DNA of 64,000 bases from Candidatus Acidiferrum typicum (GTDB lineage: Bacteria; Acidobacteriota; Terriglobia; Acidiferrales; UBA7541). The notes below the pieces were generated by a model that had not been told where the DNA came from, did no database searches, and saw nothing but the letters and a program-made list of their open reading frames with translations. Made by a program: the position numbers and the translations under genes. Below, one piece after another: positions 8,791 through 18,351 of the stretch (the first letter of the stretch is position 1; every line of letters begins with the position of its first letter). The stretch spans positions 32,989-96,988 of the forward strand of contig DLMH01000187.1 of the NCBI GenBank assembly GCA_002478115.1, in the 5' to 3' direction.

Positions 8791-9960
8791 ATGGCTCCAA
8801 TGAAAAAAATTCACGTCCTCTTTCATGATAGCGGGGGTGGCCACCGTAATGCCGCCGTTGCCCTGCAAACCGTTACCACGCAGCAGCAGCGCCCTTGGCA
8901 GATCGAACTGATTCAGTTCCAGGATCTCGCCGACCAGTTGGACGTTCTCCGCAAGCTCACCGGCATCCGCATTCAGGAGCAGTACAACATCCTCCTGCGC
9001 AATGGCTGGACGCTGGGCACCACGCAGCTCCTGCGTGTTCTCCAGGCCACCATACGGCTCTTTCACCGGCCGATGGTGCGCTTGCTCACCAAGTACTTTC
9101 GCGAGCACCCGGCTGACCTCCTGGTTTCGGTCATTCCCCATTTCAATCGGCAGATTGCCGAGGCCTGGTCTGCCGTGTATCCTGAGCGGCCATTCGTTAC
9201 CTTGATCACGGACTTGGCGGATTTTCCGCCGCGTTTCTGGATCGAGCCGCTGGAGCAGCAACACGTCATTTGCGGCACGGAGCGCGCCGTGGAGCAGGCG
9301 CGGGCAATGGGCAAGCAGGAATCCCACATCTTCGCGACTTCCGGAATGATCCTGCGCCCCGATTTCTACCTCCCCGATAACATGGACCCTGTCGCTCTTC
9401 GCCGTGAGCTTGGCTTACAACCCAATCTGCCAACAGGCATTCTTCTCTTCGGGGGTTTCGGCTCCAAAGTAATGTATGACATCGTGGAGCGGCTGGACGC
9501 CGCGCGCGTTCCCGTTCAGCTCATCGTCATCTGCGGCCGCAACGACAAGCTCGCCGAGAAATTGCGTGCGCGTGCCTGGAATCTGCCGCTGCATGTTCTG
9601 GGTTTCACGAAGGAAGTGCATCGCCTGATGCGCGCCGCGGATTTTCTGATTGGCAAGCCCGGACCGGGCAGTGTTGCCGAAGCGATGGTTCGCCGTTTGC
9701 CCGTCATTCTGGAATGCAACTCCTGGACTATGCCTCAGGAGCGTTACAACACCGAGTGGGTAATTGAAAAACGCGTGGGGATTGTTCTTTCCAGTTTTGA
9801 CGAAATCGTGCCGGGCGTGAAGCAGCTTCTGGAGCCTGCCACGCTTGCGGAGTTCCACCGCAACGTCGCTGCCCTGAACAATCAAGCGGTCTTTGAGATT
9901 CCCGAGATTTTCGCCAAACTCTTGCGCGAGCCGGCAAGGATGTTGCCCCAGAATCCGTGA
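8791..9960 (+). CDS. MGDG-synthase-like glycosyltransferase (GT28 family)
   Basis: The protein resembles the diacylglycerol/UDP-sugar glycosyltransferases (MGDG synthase, UgtP) and MurG. HDSGGGHRNAA at the N-terminus is the lipid-acceptor loop, a two-Rossmann GT-B layout follows, and GKPGPGSVAEAM is the nucleotide-sugar motif. The likely role is transfer of a sugar to a membrane lipid on the inner leaflet. The frame is open back to a TTG at 8713. I prefer ATG 8791 because family members start just before the KKIHVLF strand; ATG 8800 is also possible. No good ribosome site is visible. About 390 residues. Confidence 0.85.
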   Translation: MAPMKKIHVLFHDSGGGHRNAAVALQTVTTQQQRPWQIELIQFQDLADQLDVLRKLTGIRIQEQYNILLRNGWTLGTTQLLRVLQATIRLFHRPMVRLLTKYFREHPADLLVSVIPHFNRQIAEAWSAVYPERPFVTLITDLADFPPRFWIEPLEQQHVICGTERAVEQARAMGKQESHIFATSGMILRPDFYLPDNMDPVALRRELGLQPNLPTGILLFGGFGSKVMYDIVERLDAARVPVQLIVICGRNDKLAEKLRARAWNLPLHVLGFTKEVHRLMRAADFLIGKPGPGSVAEAMVRRLPVILECNSWTMPQERYNTEWVIEKRVGIVLSSFDEIVPGVKQLLEPATLAEFHRNVAALNNQAVFEIPEIFAKLLREPARMLPQNP

Positions 9961-9964
9961 AAAA

Positions 9965-10288
9965 CTAGTTCGCTGCCCGCTCGGCACGCGCGGGTCTCGG
10001 CAGGCGCGGTCCGGCGCCCGGGCTCTCCGCCGGAGGATTCGTCCGCGGCTTCGCGCACGTTACCGCCCACCACCGCGAGGCATATTTCGGCAACTCGCAC
10101 ATCTTCGAGCAGCCCCCCGAGGTCTTTGACATCGCGCAGCCGCAATAGCAGTCGCCGGGTTTCATTTCCTTCACGCGCCCGGAAGTATCGGCCCAGACGG
10201 AAAAGGCCATCACAGCAGCCGCCAGAATGAGCTCCAACAAGACCCAGGTGGCGAGGCGGCGAAGTCGTTTGAATGAGGAAGAACTCAT
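9965..10288 (-). CDS. Small exported or membrane-anchored CYCGC-motif protein
   Basis: The 107-residue protein has a basic N-terminus and one hydrophobic helix (about residues 13-33). A short cysteine-rich core follows (GDCYCGCAM ... GGCSKMC), with another Cys at 'AVTCAK' and a Pro/Arg-rich tail. The CYCGC run recalls the PCYCGC lipoprotein family of Firmicutes, but the spacing of the other cysteines differs, so I do not assign it there. Five cysteines close together outside the membrane suggest metal binding or disulfides. It converges on the glycosyltransferase gene with a 4-base gap. Function unknown. Confidence 0.7.
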   Translation of the reverse strand: MSSSSFKRLRRLATWVLLELILAAAVMAFSVWADTSGRVKEMKPGDCYCGCAMSKTSGGCSKMCELPKYASRWWAVTCAKPRTNPPAESPGAGPRLPRPARAERAAN

Positions 10289-10560
10289 ACAGGCACAGTT
10301 TCAGCCTGGAACACACAAAAAACCGATAGCCCCCGCCTCTCGAAAAAATTGTTACCTGGGTTCTGGAAGTACTAGAGCAGTCTGAGGCCAGTTCACGCGA
10401 TGTGGGAGTTGGTCGCGTCCGTTCCGTTTTGAATCTCCAGGACGTTTTTGGTCCACACTCATCCATTTGGTCCCGTTCATAAATTATCTGTTTTTAATGT
10501 TTTAGGTGTTTTTGGCAGCCCAAATCAGGTTGGTTCTCTTCGTGCATTACTTCCGGCCGT

Positions 10561-10757
10561 GGGCGCGTTTCGGTAGACGAGACGCAAGGACTGCAAGCGA
10601 GGGGGAAGGGGCTTGCTTGCTGGTTCTTGCGGATCGTTCCCACCTGCCTCTGAGAGGGAAGCTAGGATGGATGACCCCACGCGCCGGTGTGAAAACGACA
10701 TCGGCATCTGAAACGCGCCTTCGGGGCTCCTGGTCCCAAGCGGGGGCCCCATTTTTT
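10561..10757 (+). ncRNA. Candidate structured non-coding RNA with intrinsic terminator
   Basis: GGCGCGTTT (10562-10570) pairs perfectly with AAACGCGCC (10711-10719) and closes a domain of about 158 bases. Inside it are GCAAGC/GCTTGC, TTCCC/GGGAA and a GCCGGTGT ... GACATCGGC hairpin at about 10682-10704. A terminator follows directly, and an AT-rich promoter-like stretch precedes it. The layout fits a free-standing small RNA of 200-250 bases, but I could not match it to 6S, tmRNA, SRP RNA or RNase P by their conserved cores. Acidobacterial RNA motifs should be compared. Confidence 0.45.
10732..10757 (+). terminator. Rho-independent terminator of the candidate RNA
   Basis: GGTCCC and GGGGCC form a six-pair stem (one G-T pair) around AAGCG, extended outside by GGGGC/GCCCC pairing. 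Six T residues (10752-10757) follow. Confidence 0.6.
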
Positions 10758-10881
10758 GCCCTCCAAGGCAAACCTCCACTCATCTGGAGTGGGCAGCGAT
10801 CCCCCAAAGTTAAATGCTCAGGTTTGTGCCGCTGTTTTGATCGGAACGCCCGGGGTAACTCGGCGTTTGGCTCTTTGCGAC

Positions 10882-11103
10882 CTAATTCAATCTGTGCGTG
10901 ACCGCGATGCCGGCTTGGCCGAGCACATGCGCCACCTGCGTTTCCCGCAACCGCGAGGCGTCATATTCAAACGACACTTGCTTATTCTGGTCGTCCACGC
11001 GGAATCGCCGCAATCCGTAGGTATTGGCGAATTCTCCCAGGCGGCTCAATTGCTCCAGGCTCAGCGGCGACTGCAATTCGTAAGTGATTTCCACAAGTGT
11101 CAT
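10882..11103 (-). CDS. Small HMA-like ferredoxin-fold protein without CxxC
   Basis: The 73-residue protein has a beta-alpha-beta-beta-alpha-beta pattern (LVEITYEL, a helix, FRVDDQNKQVSFEYD, a helix, IAVTHRLN), as in heavy-metal-associated domains. It has no cysteine at all, so the usual CxxC copper site is missing. The ATG at 11103 is preferred over the longer frame to 11169 because the extra residues do not fit the fold. It faces away from the copper ATPase, with about 57-90 bases between the starts, so co-regulation is likely. It could be a degenerate or regulatory HMA. Function not established. Confidence 0.7.
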   Translation of the reverse strand: MTLVEITYELQSPLSLEQLSRLGEFANTYGLRRFRVDDQNKQVSFEYDASRLRETQVAHVLGQAGIAVTHRLN

Positions 11104-11160
11104 GGCCAGATTATACCAGCCTCTACCGGCAAGACCCAGCCTCGGATGTAACCTCCAAAC

Positions 11161-13569
11161 ATGGAACATAGTAAGCTATCGCTACGAGGTTTCATGTCGA
11201 GTCCGCACATCCCACCCTTGCCGATTCTGCCTCCCTCACCGAAGGAGAAGGATCCCGTCTGTGGAATGATGGTCGATCCGCAGAAGCCCGCGGGCAAGTT
11301 CGCATACAAAGGTAAAACCTACTTCTTCTGCTCCGCAAGATGCGCAGAACGCTTCCAAAATGAGCCTGAGCGATTTCTGACGGCTCCGGGTGCCGCGGAC
11401 ATGGAAAGCAAACCCTCCTCGCCTGTTGTCGCGCCGGCCGCCGCGTCGGTCCGCTACACCTGTCCGATGGACCCCGAAATCGTGCAGATCGGGCCGGGGA
11501 TTTGCCCCAAGTGTGGCATGGCGCTCGAACCGATGGATTTCGTCGCCACGCCCCTTGGAGTACAGCAGCGCGATCTCGAGTACGATTCTATGCGCAGGCG
11601 CCTCTGGGTTAGCGCGGCGCTTTCGCTTCCCCTACTCGTTCTCTCCATGTTCGGAGAAGCCTTGGGTCTCCATCTCGATCCGGCCACCAAAAATGCCGTC
11701 GAACTTCTTCTGGCGTCGCCCGTCGTTCTCTGGTGCGGCTGGCCTTTCTTCCAGCGCTTCTGGGCTTCGCTCGGCAATCGCAGCCCCAACATGTTCACCT
11801 TGATTGGCCTTGGCACTGGTGCAGCTTATCTCTACAGCGTTGCCGCAACGCTGTTCCCCCAATTTTTCCCGGTGTCTTTCCGCAGCATGCACGGCGGCGT
11901 GGATGTCTATTTCGAGGCTGCTGCCGTCATCACCACCTTGGTTCTGCTCGGTCAGGTTCTCGAACTGCGGGCACGCCGGCGCACCAGCGATGCGATCCGC
12001 GCACTCCTGCACCTTGCGCCGCGAACCGCGCACCTCGTATCCGGGGAAGCTGAGCAGGATGTGCCCCTGGAGCAGGTCAAGCATGGCGATTTGCTCCGCG
12101 TAAGACCGGGTGAACGCATCCCTGTTGACGGCACGATTCGCGAAGGCGCCAGCGCCGTGGACGAATCGATGGTAACTGGCGAGCCCCTCCCTGCCGAAAA
12201 AGCTGCGGGCGACAAAATCACCGGAGGCACTCTCAATACCAACGGAACTTTCATCATGGCCGCCGAACGAGTTGGCAGCGAAACCCTGCTGGCACAGATC
12301 GTGAAGCTAGTGAGCGAAGCCCAGCGCAGCCGCGCTCCCATGCAGCGTCTTGCGGATAAGGTGGCCGGGTACTTCGTTCCCGCCGTGGTGGCCGCGGCAA
12401 TCGTCGCCTTCGTCGGCTGGGGATTGTTCGGCCCGGAGCCGCGCTTTGCTCACGCGCTAATCGCGGGCGTCTCCGTTTTGATCATTGCCTGTCCTTGCGC
12501 GCTGGGGCTGGCCACTCCCATGTCCATCATGGTTGCCGTGGGCCGCGGCGCTTCTGCAGGCGTGCTGGTGAGGGATGCCCAAGCGCTGGAAACCCTCGCT
12601 CGCGTAGACACGCTGGTGCTCGACAAGACGGGCACGCTCACGGAAGGCCGTCCGAGCGTCGCAAACATCGAACTCTTTGAGGGCATCACGCTCACTCGCG
12701 ACGCGCTGCTCTCGCTGACGGCCAGCGTCGAGCGCCCAAGCGAACATCCCTTGGCACGCGCCATCGTTCGCGCCGCGGAAGATAAGAAACTGCCCCTCGC
12801 CCCGGTCACCGATTTCCGGGCTACGGCGGGAGGAGGCGTCGAAGGCATAATCCTTGGCAAAAAGGTACTGGCGGGCACCGCAGCGTTTCTGAAGGCCCAC
12901 GGCGTCAATGTGCCGGAGTCCCGAACAGCTTCCGTGCAAGTGGGGGGATCTGCTGCCGTCACCCCGGTGTTCGTTGCCGTGAACGGACGCGCCGCGGGAA
13001 TGTTCCTGATGACTGATCGGGTCAAGCCCACCACCGCCGAGGCCTTGCAACTTCTGCGCCAGGAGGGCTTGCGCATCGTCATGCTGACGGGAGATCGCCA
13101 AGACTCGGCGCAGCGCATCGCTCAGGAATTGGGCATTGATGCGTTTGAAGCCGAGGTGCTCCCGCAAAGGAAAGAGCAGGCGATCCGCGAACTCCGGGCA
13201 CAGGGCCGCATCGTGGCTATGACCGGGGACGGTATCAACGATGCTCCCGCCCTTGCCGCCGCCCACGTAGGCATCGCGATGGGTACGGGTACCGACGTGG
13301 CCATGGAAAGTGCCGGCATCACCCTCGTGAAGGGAGATCTGCGCGGGATCGTCCGCGCCCGGCGCCTCTCCCGCGCCACCCTGCGCAATATCAAACAGAA
13401 CCTCGCTTTCGCGTTTCTCTATAACGCCCTGGGAATCCCGGTGGCGGGGGGAGTTTTTTACCCCATCTTTCACTGGCTTCTCAGCCCCATGATTGCCAGC
13501 GCCGCCATGAGCTTCAGCTCGGTGTCTGTCATCACCAACGCTCTTCGGCTCCGGCGCTCGCCCCTCTGA
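11161..13569 (+). CDS. Copper-translocating P1B-type ATPase with YHS and heavy-metal-binding N-terminal domains
   Basis: Inner-membrane ATPase exporting copper. Instead of the usual HMA domain, the N-terminus has a YHS domain (about 35-77, DPVCGMMVD ... CSARCAERF) and a short heavy-metal-binding domain (about 99-122, YTCPMDPE ... CPKCGM). Core motifs are CPC at 444-446, phosphorylated Asp488 in DKTGT, the HP motif in SEHPLARA, and GDGIND at 689-694. The full length is 802 residues. An in-frame ATG at 11194 with GAGG just upstream is an alternative start. The CPC core supports Cu(I), with Ag(I) also possible. Confidence 0.95.
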   Translation: MEHSKLSLRGFMSSPHIPPLPILPPSPKEKDPVCGMMVDPQKPAGKFAYKGKTYFFCSARCAERFQNEPERFLTAPGAADMESKPSSPVVAPAAASVRYTCPMDPEIVQIGPGICPKCGMALEPMDFVATPLGVQQRDLEYDSMRRRLWVSAALSLPLLVLSMFGEALGLHLDPATKNAVELLLASPVVLWCGWPFFQRFWASLGNRSPNMFTLIGLGTGAAYLYSVAATLFPQFFPVSFRSMHGGVDVYFEAAAVITTLVLLGQVLELRARRRTSDAIRALLHLAPRTAHLVSGEAEQDVPLEQVKHGDLLRVRPGERIPVDGTIREGASAVDESMVTGEPLPAEKAAGDKITGGTLNTNGTFIMAAERVGSETLLAQIVKLVSEAQRSRAPMQRLADKVAGYFVPAVVAAAIVAFVGWGLFGPEPRFAHALIAGVSVLIIACPCALGLATPMSIMVAVGRGASAGVLVRDAQALETLARVDTLVLDKTGTLTEGRPSVANIELFEGITLTRDALLSLTASVERPSEHPLARAIVRAAEDKKLPLAPVTDFRATAGGGVEGIILGKKVLAGTAAFLKAHGVNVPESRTASVQVGGSAAVTPVFVAVNGRAAGMFLMTDRVKPTTAEALQLLRQEGLRIVMLTGDRQDSAQRIAQELGIDAFEAEVLPQRKEQAIRELRAQGRIVAMTGDGINDAPALAAAHVGIAMGTGTDVAMESAGITLVKGDLRGIVRARRLSRATLRNIKQNLAFAFLYNALGIPVAGGVFYPIFHWLLSPMIASAAMSFSSVSVITNALRLRRSPL

Positions 13570-13694
13570 CTCCCTTTTTTTTCCTGACCGTTTGACGTTT
13601 CTAGCGTCTTAAAGGAGTAAGCGGTCGGAACTTTTTGTGGGGGTCTGCGTATTACTAAGCAGCAGCCTCGATAACGCTACCCAAGGGGTCGGTT

Positions 13695-14927
13695 ATGTCC
13701 AGTAATGGCAATGGTATAGGCAATGGAAAAGCGGCCAAGAAGCGCCGCCGCAGAATCATCCTCAGCTCTATCGCGGTATTGATCCTGGTCGGTGGAGGCT
13801 ATGGCGTCTATGCCGCCCTGCGCCCCAATCATGAAATTGACCCCTCCAAGCTTGCGGCGGTGGAACGTGGTGACCTGGCGCGCGTTGTGGTAGCCACCGG
13901 GAAGATTCAGCCGCTCTCGAAAATCGAAGTGAAGTCCAAAGCCAGCGGCATCGTGAAGAAGCTGTATGTGGACTATGGCGACCACGTCAAGCAGGGCGAC
14001 ATCCTGGCCGAACTTGACAAGGTGCAACTGGAAGCCAGCGTGCGCGCTTCCCAGGCCAACTATCAGGCTGCGCAAGCCGCCCGCGATTCCGCCATCGCCG
14101 CCCTCGAGCGCAATAAAGTCGACGCGGAGGGCCCGGACGTGCCCTATCTCAAGCTCAGCATGGAACGCGCCCAACAGATGTTCAAGGACGGCGTGATGTC
14201 CAAGAGTCTCGTCGAGGACTCCGAGAAGAACTATCAGTTGGCCCTGAACAAGCAGGTCAGCGCGCAACGCAATCTGGCCGTTTCGCGCGCGGAGATTGCC
14301 AAGGCCGAAGCGGAAGTGGCCCAGGCCAAGGCGGCTCTTGATAACGCGGAAGAGGATCTGCGTAACTCCACGATTGTCAGCCCGATTGATGGGCTGGTGC
14401 TGTCGCGCGACGTCAATGTCGGTGATGCCGTCAGTTCCATCCTCGTCCTGGGATCCCAGGCCACCCTGATCATGACCATGGGCGACATCAGCGAAGTCTA
14501 CGTTCAGGGCAAAGTGGATGAAGCCGACATCGGCAAGGTTTATCTGAATCAGCCCGCCCGCATCGTCGTGGAATCCTTCAAGGACAAGAAGTTCACGGGC
14601 AAGGTGACGAAGATTTCCCCTATGGGCAAGGAGAAGGACAACGTCACCACGTTTGAAGTGCGCGTCTCCATCTCCAATCCCACCCTCGAGCTCAAGGCCA
14701 ACATGAGCGCCAATGCCGAAATCCTTCTCGAGGAAAAGAAAAACGTCCTGATGGTGCCCGAATCCTCCCTCATTTATGACAAGGACCGCAGCGCTTCGGT
14801 CGAATTGCCGGATCCCAAGGCCGAGAACGGGCGCAAGAAGGTCTCCGTGAAGCTGGGCATTTCCAACGGCGTGAAAACGGAAATCATCTCTGGCCTCACC
14901 GAAAAACAGCAAGTCGTTCTTCAGTAG
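13695..14927 (+). CDS. MacA-like membrane fusion (periplasmic adaptor) protein
   Basis: The 410-residue protein has a basic N-terminus, one membrane helix (about 21-41), a split biotinyl-lipoyl domain (VKSKASGIVKKL ... DYGDHVKQGDILAELD), a long coiled-coil hairpin (about 110-225, Ala/Lys/Glu-rich) and a beta-barrel with the STIVSPIDGLVLSR motif. It bridges an inner-membrane transporter to the outer membrane. The two downstream genes are MacB-type permeases, so it is the adaptor of a tripartite ABC exporter. The substrate is unknown. The gene lies 126 bases after the copper ATPase. Confidence 0.9.
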   Translation: MSSNGNGIGNGKAAKKRRRRIILSSIAVLILVGGGYGVYAALRPNHEIDPSKLAAVERGDLARVVVATGKIQPLSKIEVKSKASGIVKKLYVDYGDHVKQGDILAELDKVQLEASVRASQANYQAAQAARDSAIAALERNKVDAEGPDVPYLKLSMERAQQMFKDGVMSKSLVEDSEKNYQLALNKQVSAQRNLAVSRAEIAKAEAEVAQAKAALDNAEEDLRNSTIVSPIDGLVLSRDVNVGDAVSSILVLGSQATLIMTMGDISEVYVQGKVDEADIGKVYLNQPARIVVESFKDKKFTGKVTKISPMGKEKDNVTTFEVRVSISNPTLELKANMSANAEILLEEKKNVLMVPESSLIYDKDRSASVELPDPKAENGRKKVSVKLGISNGVKTEIISGLTEKQQVVLQ

Positions 14928-14939
14928 CTCGGGGTCCCT

Positions 14940-16196
14940 ATGACCTTTCGGGATCTATTGCGAGACACCATCGCGACGCTCTGGGCGCACAAGCGGCGCA
15001 CGCTGCTGACCATGTTCGGGATCGCCTGGGGGATCATTTCCATCACCGTGATGGTCGCGGCGGGCGAAGGCCTCGGCCGGGGCATCCAGAAGCAACAGGA
15101 AAATTTCGGCAAAGATGTGATTATCGTTTTCGCTGGCCGCACCAGCATGCAGGCAGGAGGCACGCGGTCTGGCCGCGTCGTCCACTGGATGGAAGACGAC
15201 TACAAGGAAGTGGCCAGGGAAGCGCCGGCCTGCAAGTACGTGATGCCGGAACTCGGCAACAACGTAAAAGTGCACAGCGCTTTCAACAGCGGAGACATCG
15301 ATACGGTCGGCTCCCTCCCGCCATTCACGGTGATCCGCAGCATCACCGTGGCGCAGGGGCGCTTTTACAACGACGAAGACAACGAAGAGGGCCGGCACGT
15401 GGCGTTCCTGGGCAGCGATACAAAAAAGCAACTCTTCGCCGAGCGCGAAGCCTTGGGGCAGACTATTGAGCTAAACGGCATACCCTACACGGTGATCGGC
15501 GTCATGAAGACGAAGGATCAGAACTCCAGCTACGACGGCGTCGATATCCGGAAGATTTTCATCCCGTTTAATTCCATGAAGCGGGATTTTCCAAACAAGC
15601 CACCGGCGGTGGAGCATACCGTCGACCGGCTGCTGGTGGCGCCGTGGTCGCTCGCAACGCATCCGGATTGCGTGCGCCAGGTTCGCCACACCCTGGCGCG
15701 GCTGCATAGCTTCGATCCGCGGGACGAGGAAGCGGCCAGCATCTGGGACACCGTCAAGAACGCCCAGGCCAACCGCATGATTTTTGTGGGCATGGAAGTT
15801 TTCATGGGCGCCGTAGGCGTGGCCACGATATTTCTCGGCGGTTTGGGCGTGATGAACGTCATGCTGGTGAGCGTGCGGGAGCGCACGCGCGAAATCGGCG
15901 TGCGCAAAGCTCTGGGAGCCACGCGCGAATCCATCCTCCACCAGTTTTTCCTGGAGACCATATTTGTCGTGGTCATCAGCGGCGGCGCGGGGCTCGTCAT
16001 TTCCTACGGTTTCTGTGCTCTGGTCAACCTGCTGCCGAAGATTCCGTATTTTGACGGCTTGGATGCGAGTTGGAAGCTTGCGGCCCTGACCGTGAGCTTG
16101 CTGGGCTTGATTGCCGTGCTTTCCGCACTGTATCCGGCGAATCAAGCCGCATCCGTGGATCCCATAGAAGCGCTTCGCTTCGAGGCTGGTGGGTGA
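14940..16196 (+). CDS. MacB-like ABC transporter permease (FtsX family), first copy
   Basis: The 418-residue protein has an N-terminal membrane helix (RTLLTMFGIAWGIISITV), a MacB periplasmic core domain (about 60-270) and three C-terminal helices. The FtsX signature GGLGVMNVMLVSVRERTREIGVRKALGA is split around residues 302-328. There is no nucleotide-binding domain, unlike MacB itself. It starts 12 bases after the adaptor and shares one base with the next permease (TGATG), so the three genes form one operon. An ATPase from elsewhere must energise it. Confidence 0.9.
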   Translation: MTFRDLLRDTIATLWAHKRRTLLTMFGIAWGIISITVMVAAGEGLGRGIQKQQENFGKDVIIVFAGRTSMQAGGTRSGRVVHWMEDDYKEVAREAPACKYVMPELGNNVKVHSAFNSGDIDTVGSLPPFTVIRSITVAQGRFYNDEDNEEGRHVAFLGSDTKKQLFAEREALGQTIELNGIPYTVIGVMKTKDQNSSYDGVDIRKIFIPFNSMKRDFPNKPPAVEHTVDRLLVAPWSLATHPDCVRQVRHTLARLHSFDPRDEEAASIWDTVKNAQANRMIFVGMEVFMGAVGVATIFLGGLGVMNVMLVSVRERTREIGVRKALGATRESILHQFFLETIFVVVISGGAGLVISYGFCALVNLLPKIPYFDGLDASWKLAALTVSLLGLIAVLSALYPANQAASVDPIEALRFEAGG

Positions 16197-17449
16197 TGCT
16201 GATTGAAGTCTTCAAAGAAGCCTGGGCAGCGCTGGGACGCAATCGCGTGCGCAGCCTGCTGACGATGACCGGCATCTCCTGGGGAATCGTGGCCGTAACG
16301 CTGCTCTTGAGCTATGGCTCCGGGTTCCGCAGCGTGCTGCTGTACACATTCGAGGTCTTCGGCAAGGCAGCGGTGATCTGCTGGCCGGGAACGACCAGCG
16401 AACAAGCCGGCGGGGAGCGCGCCGGTAAAGAGGTGCGCTTCGAGCAGGAAGATGCGGACTGGGTAAAGGCGCAATCGCCGCTCATCAAGCGCGTGACGCT
16501 GGAAACCGTGCGGTGGAAAGGTATTTCGCATGAGGAGCGGCTCTCGGACTCGGCGACCCGCGGCGTCTACCCGGAATACGGCGAGATGCGTAATGAGGTG
16601 CCCTCCGAGGGCCGCTGGATTTCGGCGGAGGACATCGCCGAGCGCCGCCGCGTGGTGTTCCTGGGAGCGCGGCTGAAAAAGAAACTCTTCAGCGGGACCC
16701 CGGCCGTCGACGAGACGGTGCGCATCAACGGAGTGCGTTTCACCGTCATCGGCACCATGGACATGAAGTTTTCAGATAGCTGCTATTTCAACTGCGATGA
16801 TGAATCCGCTTTCATTCCTTACACCAGTGCCGCGGATATTTGGGATGCCCGCTATGCCAGCGTGATGATTTTCGAGCCGGTGGCTCCGCAATTTGAAGCG
16901 CTGGCCATGCAGCAGTTCCGCACGGCCGTAGCGAACCGCCAACATTTTTCCCCGAACGACAAACGGGCCATCACCATGTTCGGCCGGCAGGAGTTCAAGC
17001 CGATTTATGACGGTATCACACTGGGTATTGAAGGACTGCTCTTCCTGATCGGCGCCATGACGCTGGGCATCGGCGGCGTGGGCGTGATGAACATCATGCT
17101 GGTTTCCGTGGACGAACGCGTTCGCGAGATCGGTTTGCGGCGCGCCCTTGGCGCAAGGAAAGCCCACATTCGCTGGCAGTTCTTGCTGGAAGCGCTGGTG
17201 CTTACGCTGGCGGCCGGGGCCATCGGAATGTTTTTCTCCTGGCTGCTGACGTCGTCCATTGGCACACTGCCGTTTCTCGGGCCCGCGTATGAAGACGACT
17301 CGGGGAAAGTGGACATCCATTTGAATCTCTCCGTCATGACCATGTTCATGTCCAGCTTGATTCTCATCGTCGTCGGGGTGGTCAGCGGCTGGGTGCCGGC
17401 TATGCAAGCTGCCAAACTCGATCCCGTCGAAGCTCTCCGCTACGAGTGA
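16196..17449 (+). CDS. MacB-like ABC transporter permease (FtsX family), second copy
   Basis: This is a 417-residue paralog of the upstream permease with the same layout: an N-terminal helix (RSLLTMTGISWGIVAVTLLL), a MacB core and three C-terminal helices with GVMNIMLVSVDERVREIGL. The two probably form a heterodimer in one export complex. The ATG overlaps the upstream stop by one base, so translation is coupled. The frame is open upstream to 16070, but that part lies inside the first permease and is not plausible. No ATP-binding gene follows. Confidence 0.9.
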   Translation: MLIEVFKEAWAALGRNRVRSLLTMTGISWGIVAVTLLLSYGSGFRSVLLYTFEVFGKAAVICWPGTTSEQAGGERAGKEVRFEQEDADWVKAQSPLIKRVTLETVRWKGISHEERLSDSATRGVYPEYGEMRNEVPSEGRWISAEDIAERRRVVFLGARLKKKLFSGTPAVDETVRINGVRFTVIGTMDMKFSDSCYFNCDDESAFIPYTSAADIWDARYASVMIFEPVAPQFEALAMQQFRTAVANRQHFSPNDKRAITMFGRQEFKPIYDGITLGIEGLLFLIGAMTLGIGGVGVMNIMLVSVDERVREIGLRRALGARKAHIRWQFLLEALVLTLAAGAIGMFFSWLLTSSIGTLPFLGPAYEDDSGKVDIHLNLSVMTMFMSSLILIVVGVVSGWVPAMQAAKLDPVEALRYE

Positions 17450-17724
17450 TTTGGAACTCCACTGGGACAGCGCCAAGCGCTTCCAGGAAAGTCCGCAAAA
17501 GTAGAGTGAACTCCTCTCCTCACCAATTTGTGTCCTCACTTGCGTTCTATCCACAATCGCTTCGCTTTTCCATGGGCAGGGCAGATTGCTGCTGTATTGG
17601 AAGAAAGTTGCCCTGCCGCCTAAAGACAAAGAGGACGCCCCGGCGTAGCTTCTCGCTCGCGTACTGCATCCTGCTATATTTGTGGCTGCCGCCCGGCGGC
17701 ACGACCCCTTTGGAGAGGGAACTG

Positions 17725-18300
17725 ATGGTCAAGACAGCAATGATCGTTGTGGATGTGCAGCGCGATTTTTGTGCGGGAGGCGCGCTGGCTGCCTGGGACA
17801 CCCCGTCGCTGTTGGCGCCGCTCCAGGAATGCATCGACGTGGCCCGGCGTAGCGGCGTGACCATCATCTTTACCCAGGACTGGCACCCAGCAAATCACAA
17901 CTCCTTCCAGACGAATGGCGGCAAATGGCCCATCCATTGCCTCGAAAACACCCCTGGCGCGGAACTTATGCCGCCGCTTTGTGCCGCCGCCGGCGACATC
18001 GTCATTCACAAGGGAACTGCCGTTGACGGCGAAGGCTACTCGGGTTTCGATTCCACCGGACTCGAAGCGCGTCTCCGCGAATTGAGATTCGGCCGCGTTA
18101 GCGTTGCCGGCATCGCCACCGAATACTGTGTTCGTGCCACGGCATTGGACGCGAACCGCGCAGGCCTCGAGACCATTTTGCTTACCGATCTCATTCGTCC
18201 CGTCGTGGAAACCGCCGCTCCGAAGGTCCTGACGGAACTCGGCCGTGCAGGTGTTCAACTCATGCCATCCCCACGATGGCTCCTACTTCTGAAGAAGTGA
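17725..18300 (+). CDS. pncA: Nicotinamidase / isochorismatase-family hydrolase (PncA-like)
   Basis: Converts nicotinamide to nicotinate in NAD salvage. The residues expected of PncA are present: triad Asp10 (VVDVQRDF), Lys96 (VIHKGT) and Cys135 (TEYCVRAT), and metal ligands Asp52, His54 and His71 (QDWHP; PIHC). ATG 17725 follows GAGAGGGA by 4 bases and gives 191 residues; the longer open frame back to 17446 is not coding-like. It appears to be a single gene after a 275-base gap. Confidence 0.92.
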   Translation: MVKTAMIVVDVQRDFCAGGALAAWDTPSLLAPLQECIDVARRSGVTIIFTQDWHPANHNSFQTNGGKWPIHCLENTPGAELMPPLCAAAGDIVIHKGTAVDGEGYSGFDSTGLEARLRELRFGRVSVAGIATEYCVRATALDANRAGLETILLTDLIRPVVETAAPKVLTELGRAGVQLMPSPRWLLLLKK

Positions 18301-18351
18301 TAGAGCTGTCTCGAAGTCAGACTGGGATGCTTTACCGTAGACTTCAGATTT

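Larger units (their letters stand above)
10289..10881. other. 593-base gap containing a candidate RNA gene
   Basis: No convincing protein gene lies here. A 131-codon forward frame (10506-10901) has no ribosome site and an unlikely composition. The segment 10475-10515 is AT-rich and could hold a promoter. The centre folds into the structured RNA listed separately. Beyond its terminator, CCACTC/GAGTGG at about 10776-10792 forms a further small hairpin. Confidence 0.5.

Noticed and set aside
10506..10901. 131-codon frame in the gap at 10.5 kb
   Set aside because: It lies over the folded RNA and its terminator, has no start signal, and runs into a minus-strand gene.
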